Shown in pieces: positions 23,401 to 34,944 of a stretch of DNA of 64,000 bases (within the stretch, counting starts at the first letter, position 1; the number at the start of each line of letters is the position of its first letter). The stretch covers positions 70,624,047-70,688,046 of the forward strand of contig OZ024854.1 in NCBI GenBank assembly GCA_964017155.1, given 5' to 3'. Under the pieces are notes generated by a model that did not search any database, was not told where the DNA came from, and worked only from the letters and a program-made list of their open reading frames with translations. The stretch comes from Oasisia sp. SBJ-2009. Taxonomy: Eukaryota; Annelida; Polychaeta; Sabellida; Siboglinidae. Both the position numbers and the translations under genes were made by a program.

Positions 23401-25725
23401 CAACATTGAGGTGGGTCCGACTTGTACATAAGTGCCAAATAGTGAAATACTGAACACAAATTGAGAGTATACGTGCTTTTATGAGAGAGTGCGCGTGAAA
23501 GTACGCGCCCGCAAGAGTAGGCATTCATGTACAAGTCGGGCCCACCTCAATTTTGGTATTATGACTGTATCTTTGCCAATATTTGATACTTGATTTTGTT
23601 AACTCAATCAATTATAATCATCTTGCGCATATTAATATTTTATATACAGCGCGTCTTAGCAGACTTTTGAGGTCGAAAAGACAGCGTGGTCGGCATAAAC
23701 AAACTGTTTATTGCTCATTCCATATGCACCGCTGCGCTTGCGACTGTCACAAATCGCGCTGTCTTTTCGACCTCAACAGTTTGCCAAGACGCGCTGTTTA
23801 TAAAACATAAATACGCGCAAGATGATTGTAATTGAATGAATTAATTTAATCAAGTATCAAATGTTGGCAAAAATACTGATATAATAGCTACTTTGAGGTG
23901 GGTCCGACTTGTACATAAGTGCCAAATAGTGAAATTCTGAACAAAAATTGAGAGTATACGTGCTTTTATGAGAGATTGCGCGTGAAGGTACGCGCCCGCA
24001 AGAGTAGGCATTCATGTACAAGTCGGGCCCACCTCAATTTTGGTATTATAACTGTATCTTTGCCAATATTTGATACTTGATTTTGTTAACTCAATCAATT
24101 ATAATCATCTTGCGCATATTAATGTTTTATATACAGCGCGTCTTAGCAGACATTTGAGGTCGAAAAGACAGCGTGGTCGGCATAAACAAACTGTTTATTG
24201 CTCATTCCATATGCACAGCGCAGTAACATGCACCGCTGCGCTTGCGACTGGCACAAATCGCGCTGTCTTTTCGACCTCAACAGTTTGCCAAGACGCGCTG
24301 TTTATAAAACATAAATACGCGCAAGATGATTGTAATTGAATGAATTAATTTAATCAAGTATCAAATGTTGGCAAAAATACTGATATAATAGCAACTTTGA
24401 GGTGGGTCCGACTTGTACATAAGTGCCAAATAGTGAAATTCTGAAAACAAATTGAGAGTATACGTGCTTTTATGAGAGAGTGCGCGTGAAGGTACGCGCC
24501 CGCAAGTGTAGGCATTTATGTACAAGTCGGGCCCACCTCAATGTTGGTATTATAACTGTATCTTTGCCAATATTTGATACTTGATTTTGTTAACTCAATC
24601 AATTATAATCATCTTGCGCATATTAATGTTTTATATACAGCGCGTCTTAGCAGACATTTGAGGTCGAAAAGACAGCGTGGTCGGCATAAACAAACTGTTT
24701 ATTGCTCATTCCATATGCACAGCGCAGTAACATGCACCGCTGCGCTTGGGACTGGCACAAATCGCGCTGTCTTTTCGACCTCAAAAGTGTGCCAAGACGC
24801 GCTGTTTATAAAACATAAATACGCGCAAGATGATTATAATTGAATGAATTAATTTAATCAATTATCAAATGTTGGCCAAAAATAGTGATATAATAGCAAC
24901 ATTGAGGTGGGTCCGACTTGTACATAAGTGCCAAATAGTGAAATAGTGACCGCTGCGCTTGCGACTGGCACAAATCGCGCTGTCTTTTCGACCTCAAAAG
25001 TTTGCCAAGACGCGCTGTTTATAAAACATAAATACGCGCAAGATGATTATAATTGAATGAATTAATTTAATCAATTATCAAATGTTGGCAAAAATACTGA
25101 TATAATAGCAACATTGAGGTGGGTCCGACTTGTACATAAGTGCCAAATAGTGAAATACTGAACACAAATTGAGAGTATACGTGCTTTTATGAGAGAGTGC
25201 GCGTGAAAGTACGCGCCCGCAAGAGTAGGCATTCATGTACAAGTCGGGCCCACCTCAATTTTGGTATTATAACTGTATCTTTGCCAATATTTGATACTTG
25301 ATTTTGTTAACTCAATCAATTATAATCATCTTGCGCATATTAATGTTTTATATACAGCGCGTCTTAGCAGACATTTGAGGTCGAAAAGACAGCGTGGTCG
25401 GCATAAACAAACTGTTTATTGCTCATTCCATATGCACAGCGCAGTAACATGCACCGCTGCGCTTGCGACTGGCACAAATCGCGCTGTCTTTTCGACCTCA
25501 ACAGTTTGCCAAGACGCTGTTTATAAAACATAAATACGCGCAAGATGATTGTAATTGAATGAATTAATTTAATCAAGTATTAAATGTTGGCAAAAATACT
25601 GATATAATAGCAACTTTGAGGTGGGTCCGACTTGTACATAAGTGCCAAATAGTGAAATTCTGAAAACAAATTGAGAGTATACGTGCTTTTATGAGAGAGT
25701 GCGCGTGAAGGTACGCGCCCGCAAG
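20025..25725 (+). repeat. 5.7-kb near-identical block A, copy 2
   Basis: This is the partner of 7557-13257. Its left edge follows a T/A difference at 20024/7556. Its right edge precedes an A/T difference at 25726/13258, where it passes straight into the second copy of block B. Confidence 0.88.
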
Positions 25726-25792
25726 AGTAGGCATTCATGTACAAGTCGGGCCCACCTCAATTTTGGTATTATAACTGTATCTTTGCCAATAT
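20444..25792 (+). repeat. Array segment: copy of 7976-13324 in the same unit order
   Basis: Units start at 20444 (717), 21161 (502), 21663 (717), 22380 (486), 22866 (717), 23583 (487), 24070 (504), 24574 (717) and 25291 (502). The segment is explained by block A copy 2. The last unit is mosaic and switches to the block B type near 25720. Confidence 0.9.
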
Positions 25793-28700
25793 CTGATACT
25801 TGATTTTGTTAATTCAATCAATTATAATCATCTTGCGCAAATTAATATTTTATATACAGCGCGTCTTAGCAGACTTTTGAGGTCGAAAAGACAGCGTGGT
25901 CGGCATAAACAAACTGTTTATTGCTCATTCCATATGCACCGCTGCGCTTGCGACTGTCACAAATCGCGCTGTCTTTTCGACCTCAACAGTTTGCCAAGAC
26001 GCGCTGTTTATAAAACATAAATACGCGCAAGATGATTGTAATTGAATGAATTAATTTAATCAAGTATCAAATGTTGGCAAAAATACTGATATAATAGCAA
26101 CTTTGAGGTGGGTCCGACTTGTACATAAGTGCCAAATAGTGAAATTCTGAACAAAAATTGAGAGTATACGTGCTTTTATGAGAGAGTGCGCGTGAAGGTA
26201 CGCGCCCGCAAGTGTAGGCATTCATGTACAAGTCGGGCCCACCTCAATTTTGGTATTATAACTGTATCTTTGCCAATATTTGATACTTGATTTTGTTAAC
26301 TCAATCAATTATAATTATCTTGCGCATATTAATGTTTTATATACAGCGCGTCTTAACAGACTTTTGAGGTCGAAAAGACAGCGTGGTCGGCATAAACAAA
26401 CTGTTTATTGCTCATTCCATATGCACAGCGCAGTAACATGCACCGCTGCGCTTGCGACTGTCACAAATCGCGCTGTCTTTTCGACCTCAACAGTTTGCCA
26501 AGACGCGCTGTTTATAAAACATAAATACGCGCAAGATGATTGTAATTGAATGAATTAATTTAATCAAGTATCAAATGTTGGCCAAAAATAGTGATATAAT
26601 AGCAACATTGAGGTGGGTCCGACTTGTACATAAGTGCCAAATAGTGAAATAGTGACCGCTGCGCTTGCGACTGGCACAAATCGCGCTGTCTTTTCGACCT
26701 CAAAAGTTTGCCAAGACGCGCTGTTTATAAAACATAAATACGCGCAAGATGATTATAATTGAATGAATTAATTTAATCAATTATCAAATGTTGGCAAAAA
26801 TACTGATATAATAGCAACATTGAGGTGGGTCCGACTTGTACATAAGTGCCAAATAGTGAAATACTGAACACAAATTGAGAGTATACGTGCTTTTATGAGA
26901 GAGTGCGCGTGAAAGTACGCGCCCGCAAGAGTAGGCATTCATGTACAAGTCGGGCCCACCTCAATTTTGGTATTATAACTGTATCTTTGCCAATATCTGA
27001 TACTTGATTTTGTTAATTCAATCAATTATAATCATCTTGCGCAAATTAATATTTTATATACAGCGCGTCTTAGCAGACTTTTGAGGTCGAAAAGACAGCG
27101 TGGTCGGCATAAACAAACTGTTTATTGCTCATTCCATATGCACCGCTGCGCTTGCGACTGTCACAAATCGCGCTGTCTTTTCGACCTCAACAGTTTGCCA
27201 AGACGCGCTGTTTATAAAACATAAATACGCGCAAGATGATTGTAATTGAATGAATTAATTTAATCAAGTATCAAATGTTGGCAAAAATACTGATATAATA
27301 GCAACTTTGAGGTGGGTCCGACTTGTACATAAGTGCCAAATAGTGAAATTCTGAACAAAAATTGAGAGTATACGTGCTTTTATGAGAGAGTGCGCGTGAA
27401 GGTACGCGCCCGCAAGTGTAGGCATTCATGTACAAGTCGGGCCCACCTCAATTTTGGTATTATAACTGTATCTTTGCCAATATTTGATACTTGATTTTGT
27501 TAACTCAATCAATTATAATTATCTTGCGCATATTAATGTTTTATATACAGCGCGTCTTAACAGACTTTTGAGGTCGAAAAGACAGCGTGGTCGGCATAAA
27601 CAAACTGTTTATTGCTCATTCCATATGCACAGCGCAGTAACATGCACCGCTGCGCTTGCGACTGTCACAAATCGCGCTGTCTTTACGACCTCAACAGTTT
27701 GCCAAGACGCGCTGTTTATAAAACATAAATACGCGCAAGATGATTGTAATTGAATGAATTAATTTAATCAAGTATCAAATGTTGGCCAAAAATAGTGATA
27801 TAATAGCAACATTGAGGTGGGTCCGACTTGTACATAAGTGCCAAATAGTGAAATAGTGACCGCTGCGCTTGCGACTGGCACAAATCGCGCTGTCTTTTCG
27901 ACCTCAAAAGTTTGCCAAGACGCGCTGTTTATAAAACATAAATACGCGCAAGATGATTATAATTGAATGAATTAATTTAATCAATTATCAAATGTTGGCA
28001 AAAATACTGATATAATAGCAACATTGAGCTGGGTCCGACTTGTACATAAGTGCCAAATAGTGAAATACTGAACACAAATTGAGAGTATACGTGCTTTTAT
28101 GAGAGAGTGCGCGTGAAAGTACGCGCCCGCAAGAGTAGGCATTCATGTACAAGTCGGGCCCACCTCAATTTTGGTATTATAACTGTATCTTTGCCAATAT
28201 CTGATACTTGATTTTGTTAATTCAATCAATTATAATCATCTTGCGCATATTAATGTTTTATATACAGCGCGTCTTAGCAGACTTTTGAGGTCGAAAAGAC
28301 AGCGTGGTCGGCATAAACAAACTGTTTATTGCTCATTCCATATGCACCGCTGCGCTTGCGACTGTCACAAATCGCGCTGTCTTTTCGACCTCAACAGTTT
28401 GCCAAGACGCGCTGTTTATAAAACATAAATACGCGCAAGATGATTGTAATTGAATGAATTAATTTAATCAAGTATCAAATGTTGGCAAAAATACTGATAT
28501 AATAGCTACTTTGAGGTGGGTCCGACTTGTACATAAGTGCCAAATAGTGAAATTCTGAACAAAAATTGAGAGTATACGTGCTTTTATGAGAGAGTGCGCG
28601 TGAAGGTACGCGCCCGCAAGAGTAGGCATTCATGTACAAGTCGGGCCCACCTCAATTTTGGTATTATAACTGTATCTTTGCCAATATTTGATACTTGATT

Positions 28701-29400
28701 TTGTTAACTCAATCAATTATAATCATCTTGCGCATATTAATGTTTTATATACAGCGCGTCTTAGCAGACATTTGAGGTCGAAAAGACAGCGTGGTCGGCA
28801 TAAACAAACTGTTTATTGCTCATTCCATATGCACAGCGCAGTAACATGCACCGCTGCGCTTGCGACTGTCACAAATCGCGCTGTCTTTTCGACCTCAACA
28901 GTTTGCCAAGACGCTGTTTATAAAACATAAATACGCGCAAGATGATTGTAATTGAATGAATTAATTTAATCAAGTATCAAATGTTGGCAAAAATACTGAT
29001 ATAATAGCAACTTTGAGGTGGGTCCGACTTGTACATAAGTGCCAAATAGTGAAATTCGGAAAACAAATTGAGAGTATACGTGCTTTTATGAGAGAGTGCG
29101 CGTGAAGGTACGCGCCCGCAAGTGTAGGCATTTATGTACAAGTCGGGCCCACCTCAATGTTGGTATTATAACTGTATCTTTGCCAATATTTGATACTTGA
29201 TTTTGTTAACTCAATCAATTATAATCATCTTGCGCATATTAATGTTTTATATACAGCGCGTCTTAGCAGACATTTGAGGTCGAAAAGACAGCGTGGTCGG
29301 CATAAACAAACTGTTTATTGCTCATTCCATATGCACAGCGCAGTAACATGCACCGCTGCGCTTGCGACTGGCACAAATCGCGCTGTCTTTTCGACCTCAA
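25711..29400 (+). repeat. 3.7-kb near-identical block B, copy 2
   Basis: This is the partner of 15959-19648. It overlaps the end of block A copy 2 by 15 bp (25711-25725), which brackets the exchange point. Confidence 0.87.
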
Positions 29401-30393
29401 AAGTGTGCCAAGACGCGCTGTTTATAAAACATAAATACGCGCAAGATGATTATAATTGAATGAATTAATTTAATCAATTATCAAATGTTGGCCAAAAATA
29501 GTGATATAATAGCAACATTGAGGTGGGTCCGACTTGTACATAAGTGCCAAATAGTGAAATAGTGACCGCTGCGCTTGCGACTGGCACAAATCGCGCTGTC
29601 TTTTCGACCTCAAAAGTTTGCCAAGACGCGCTGTTTATAAAACATAAATACGCGCAAGATGATTATAATTGAATGAATTAATTTAATCAATTATCAAATG
29701 TTGGCAAAAATACTGATATAATAGCAACATTGAGGTGGGTCCGACTTGTACATAAGTGCCAAATAGTGAAATACTGAACACAAATTGAGAGTATACGTGC
29801 TTTTATGAGAGAGTGCGCGTGAAAGTACGCGCCCGCAAGAGTAGGCATTCATGTACAAGTCGGGCCCACCTCAATTTTGGTATTATAACTGTATCTTTGC
29901 CAATATCTCATACTTGATTTTGTTAATTCAATCAATTATAATCATCTTGCGCATATTAATGTTTTATATACAGCGCGTCTTAGCAGACTTTTGAGGTCGA
30001 AAAGACAGCGTGGTCGGCATAAACAAACTGTTTATTGCTCATTCCATATGCACCGCTGCGCTTGCGACTGTCACAAATCGCGCTGTCTTTTCGACCTCAA
30101 CAGTTTGCCAAGACGCGCTGTTTATAAAACATAAATACGCGCAAGATGATTATAATTGAATGAATTAATTTAATCAAGTATCAAATGTTGGCAAAAATAC
30201 TGATATAATAGCAACTTTGAGGTGGGTCCGACTTGTACATAAGTGCCAAATAGTGAAATTCTGAACAAAAATTGAGAGTATACGTGCTTTTATGAGAGAG
30301 TGCGCGTGAAGGTACGCGCCCGCAAGAGTAGGCATCCATGTACAAGTCGGGCCCACCTCAATTTTGGTATTATAACTGTATCTTTGCCAATAT
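25793..30393 (+). repeat. Array segment: copy of 16041-19440, then divergent units
   Basis: Units start at 25793 (487), 26280 (717), 26997 (487), 27484 (717), 28201 (487), 28688 (502), 29190 (717) and 29907 (487). The first six mirror 16041-19437. The unit at 29190 begins as block B and then continues as a 717 pair with a one-armed derivative, unlike its counterpart at 19438. The phase mark at 29907 has a private change (tctcatac). Confidence 0.9.
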
Positions 30394-33300
30394 TTGATAC
30401 TTGATTTTGTTAATTCAATCAATTATAATCATCTTGCGCATATTAATGTTTTATATACAGCGCGTCTTAGCAGACTTTTGAGGTCGAAAAGACAGCGTGG
30501 TCGGCATAAACAAACTGTTTATTGCTCATTCCATATGCACAGCGCAGTATCATGCACCGCTGCGCTTGCGACTGTCACAAATCGCGCTGTCTTTTCGACC
30601 TCAACAGTTTGCCAAGACGCGCTGTTTATAAAACATTAATACGCGCAAGATTATTGTAATTGAATGAATTAATTTAATCAAGTATCAAATGTTGGCAAAA
30701 ATACTGATATAATAGCAACTTTGAGGTGGGTCCGACTTGTACATAAGTGCCAAATAGTGAAATTCTGAACAAAAATTGAGAGTATACGTGCTTTTATGAG
30801 AGAGTGCGCGTGAAGGTACGCGACCGCAAGAGTAGGCATTCATGTACAAGTCGGGCCCACCTCAATTTTGGTATTATAACTGTATCTTTGCCAATATTTG
30901 ATACTTGATTTTGTTAATTCAATCAATTACAATCATCTTGCGCATATTAATGTTTTATATACAGCGCGTCTTAGCAGACTTTTGAGGTCGAAAAGACAGC
31001 GTGGTCGGCATAAACAAACTGTTTATTGCTCATTCCATATGCACAGCGCAGTAACATGCACCGCTGCGCTTGCGACTGTCACAAATCGCGCTGTCTTTTC
31101 GACCTCAACAGTTTGCCAAGACGCGCTGTTTATAAAACATAAATACGCGCAAGATGATTGTAATTGAATGAATTAATTTAATCAAGTATCAAATGTTGGC
31201 AAAAATACTGATATAATAGCAACTTTGAGGTGGGTCCGACTTGTACATAAGTGCCAAATAGTGAAATTCTGAACAAAAATTGAGAGTATACGTGCTTTTA
31301 TGAGAGAGTGCGCGTGAAGGTACGCGCCCGCAAGAGTAGGCATTCATGTACAAGTCGGGCCCACCTCAATTTTGGTATTATAACTGTATCTTTGCCAATA
31401 TTTGATACTTGATTTTGTTAACTCAATCAATTATAATCATCTTGCGCATATTAATGTTGTATATACAGCGCGTCTTAGCAGACATTTGAGGTCGAAAAGA
31501 CAGCGTGGTCGGCATAAACAAACTGTTTATTGCTCATTCCATATGCACAGCGCAGTAACATGCACCGCTGCGCTTGCGACTGGCACAAATCGCGCTGTCT
31601 TTTCGACCTCAACAGTTTGCCAAGACGCGCTGTTTATAAAACATAAATACGCGCAAGATGATTATAATTGAATGAATTAATTTAATCAATTATCAAATGT
31701 TGGCAAAAATACTGATATAATAGCAACATTGAGGTGGGTCCGACTTGTACATAAGTGCCAAATAGTGAAATACTGAACACAAATTGAGAGTATACGTGCT
31801 TTTATGAGAGAGTGCGCGTGAAAGTACGCGACCGCAAGAGTAGGCATTCATGTACAAGTCGGGCCCACCTCAATTTTGGTATTATAACTGTATCTTTGCC
31901 AATATCTGATACTTGATTTTGTTAATTCAATCAATTATAATCATCTTGCGCATATTAATATTTTATATACAGCGCGTCTTAGCAGACTTTTGAGGTCGAA
32001 AAGACAGCGTGGTCGGCATAAACAAACTGTTTATTGCTCATTCCATATGCACCGCTGCGCTTGCGACTGTCACAAATCGCGCTGTCTTTTCGACCTCAAC
32101 AGTTTGCCAAGACGCGCTGTTTATAAAACATAAATACGCGCAAGATGATTGTAATTGAATGAATTAATTTAATCAAGTATCAAATGTTGGCAAAAATACT
32201 GATATAATAGCAAGTTTGAGGTGGGTCCGACTTGTACATAAGTGCCAAATAGTGAAATTCTGAACAAAAATTGAGAGTATACGTGCTTTTATGAGAGAGT
32301 GCGCGTGAAAGTACGCGCCCGCAAGAGTAGGCATTCATGTACAAGTCGGGCCCACCTCAATTTTGGTATTATAACTGTATCTTTGCCAATATCTGATACT
32401 TGATTTTGTTAATTCAATCAATTATAATCATCTTGCGCAAATTAATATTTTATATACAGCGCGTCTTAGCAGACTTTTGAGGTCGAAAAGACAGCGTGGT
32501 CGGCATAAACAAACTGTTTATTGCTCTTTCCATATGCACCGCTGCGCTTGCGACTGTCACAAATCGCGCTGTCTTTTCGACCTCAACAGTTTGCCAAGAC
32601 GCGCTGTTTATAAAACATAAATACGCGCAAGATGATTGTAATTGAATGAATTAATTTAATCAAGTATCAAATGTTGGCAAAAATACTGATATAATAGCTA
32701 CTTTGAGGTGGGTCCGACTTGTACATAAGTGCCAAATAGTGAAATTCTGAACAAAAATTGAGAGTATACGTGCTTTTATGAGAGAGTGCGCGTGAAGGTA
32801 CGCGCCCGCAAGAGTAGGCATTCATGTACAAGTCGGGCCCACCTCAATTTTGGTATTATAACTGTATCTTTGCCAATATTTGATACTTGATTTTGTTAAC
32901 TCAATCAATTATAATCATCTTGCGCATATTAATGTTTTATATACAGCGCGTCTTAGCAGACATTTGAGGTCGAAAAGACAGCGTGGTCGGCATAAACAAA
33001 CTGTTTATTGCTCATTCCATATGCACAGCGCAGTAACATGCACCGCTGCGCTTGCGACTGTCACAAATCGCGCTGTCTTTTCGACCTCAACAGTTTGCCA
33101 AGACGCGCTGTTTATAAAACATAAATACGCGCAAGATGATTGTAATTGAATGAATTAATTTAATCAAGTATCAAATGTTGGCAAAAATACTGATATAATA
33201 GCAACTTTGAGGTGGGTCCGACTTGTACATAAGTGCCAAATAGTGAAATTCTGAACAAAAATTGAGAGTATACGTGCTTTTATGAGAGAGTGCGCGTGAA

Positions 33301-34861
33301 GGTACGCGCCCGCAAGAGTAGGCATTCATGTACAAGTCGGGCCCACCTCAATTTTGGTATTATAACTGTATCTTTGCCAATATTTGATACTTGATTTTGT
33401 TAACTCAATCAATTATAATCATCTTGCGCATATTAATGTTGTATATACAGCGCGTCTTAGCAGACATTTGAGGTCGAAAAGACAGCGTGGTCGGCATAAA
33501 CAAACTGTTTATTGCTCATTCCATATGCACAGCGCAGTAACATGCACCGCTGCGCTTGCGACTGGCACAAATCGCGCTGTCTTTTCGACCTCAACAGTTT
33601 GCCAAGACGCGCTGTTTATAAAACATAAATACGCGCAAGATGATTATAATTGAATGAATTAATTTAATCAATTATCAAATGTTGGCAAAAATACTGATAT
33701 AATAGCAACATTGAGGTGGGTCCGACTTGTACATAAGTGCCAAATAGTGAAATACTGAACACAAATTGAGAGTATACGTGCTTTTATGAGAGAGTGCGCG
33801 TGAAAGTACGCGACCGCAAGAGTAGGCATTCATGTACAAGTCGGGCCCACCTCAATTTTGGTATTATAACTGTATCTTTGCCAATATCTGATACTTGATT
33901 TTGTTAATTCAATCAATTATAATCATCTTGCGCATATTAATATTTTATATACAGCGCGTCTTAGCAGACTTTTGAGGTCGAAAAGACAGCGTGGTCGGCA
34001 TAAACAAACTGTTTATTGCTCATTCCATATGCACCGCTGCGCTTGCGACTGTCACAAATCGCGCTGTCTTTTCGACCTCAACAGTTTGCCAAGACGCGCT
34101 GTTTATAAAACATAAATACGCGCAAGATGATTGTAATTGAATGAATTAATTTAATCAAGTATCAAATGTTGGCAAAAATACTGATATAATAGCAAGTTTG
34201 AGGTGGGTCCGACTTGTACATAAGTGCCAAATAGTGAAATTCTGAACAAAAATTGAGAGTATACGTGCTTTTATGAGAGAGTGCGCGTGAAAGTACGCGC
34301 CCGCAAGAGTAGGCATTCATGTACAAGTCGGGCCCACCTCAATTTTGGTATTATAACTGTATCTTTGCCAATATCTGATACTTGATTTTGTTAATTCAAT
34401 CAATTATAATCATCTTGCGCAAATTAATATTTTATATACAGCGCGTCTTAGCAGACTTTTGAGGTCGAAAAGACAGCGTGGTCGGCATAAACAAACTGTT
34501 TATTGCTCTTTCCATATGCACCGCTGCGCTTGCGACTGTCACAAATCGCGCTGTCTTTTCGACCTCAACAGTTTGCCAAGACGCGCTGTTTATAAAACAT
34601 AAATACGCGCAAGATGATTGTAATTGAATGAATTAATTTAATCAAGTATCAAATGTTGGCAAAAATACTGATATAATAGCTACTTTGAGGTGGGTCCGAC
34701 TTGTACATAAGTGCCAAATAGTGAAATTCTGAACAAAAATTGAGAGTATACGTGCTTTTATGAGAGAGTGCGCGTGAAGGTACGCGCCCGCAAGAGTAGG
34801 CATTCATGTACAAGTCGGGCCCACCTCAATTTTGGTATTATAACTGTATCTTTGCCAATAT
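30394..34861 (+). repeat. Array segment: 504-rich, duplicated 1,982-bp period, no one-armed unit
   Basis: Units start at 30394, 30898 and 31402 (504), 31906 and 32393 (487), 32880 and 33384 (504), and 33888 and 34375 (487). This is the longest stretch without a 213-bp derivative (between the junctions at 29565 and 35237). Markers are 'gcatccatg' (30332), 'cagtatcatg' (30546), 'ttgtatatac' (31457 and 33439), 'agcaagtttg' (32211 and 34193) and 'tgctctttcc' (32524 and 34506). Confidence 0.9.
30981..32962 (+). repeat. 1,982-bp tandem duplication, copy 1
   Basis: This copy matches 32963-34944, with homology continuing to 33182/35164. It shares three rare markers: 'ttgtatatac', 'agcaagtttg' and 'tgctctttcc'. 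The left edge is the T/A difference at 30980/32962. The right edge is where 'ggcaaaa' faces 'ggccaaa'. Confidence 0.85.
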
Positions 34862-34944
34862 TTGATACTTGATTTTGTTAACTCAATCAATTATAATCAT
34901 CTTGCGCATATTAATGTTTTATATACAGCGCGTCTTAGCAGACA
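32963..34944 (+). repeat. 1,982-bp tandem duplication, copy 2
   Basis: This is the partner of 30981-32962 and directly adjoins it. I saw no private difference in the diagnostic sites compared. Confidence 0.85.

Noticed and set aside
30174..30422. 82-codon minus-strand frame (also at 38056, 48608 and 52315)
   Set aside because: It is open only in monomers with 'gcatccatg'. The four copies are products of segmental copying of one monomer haplotype, and neighbouring units have it broken. There is no recognisable domain.
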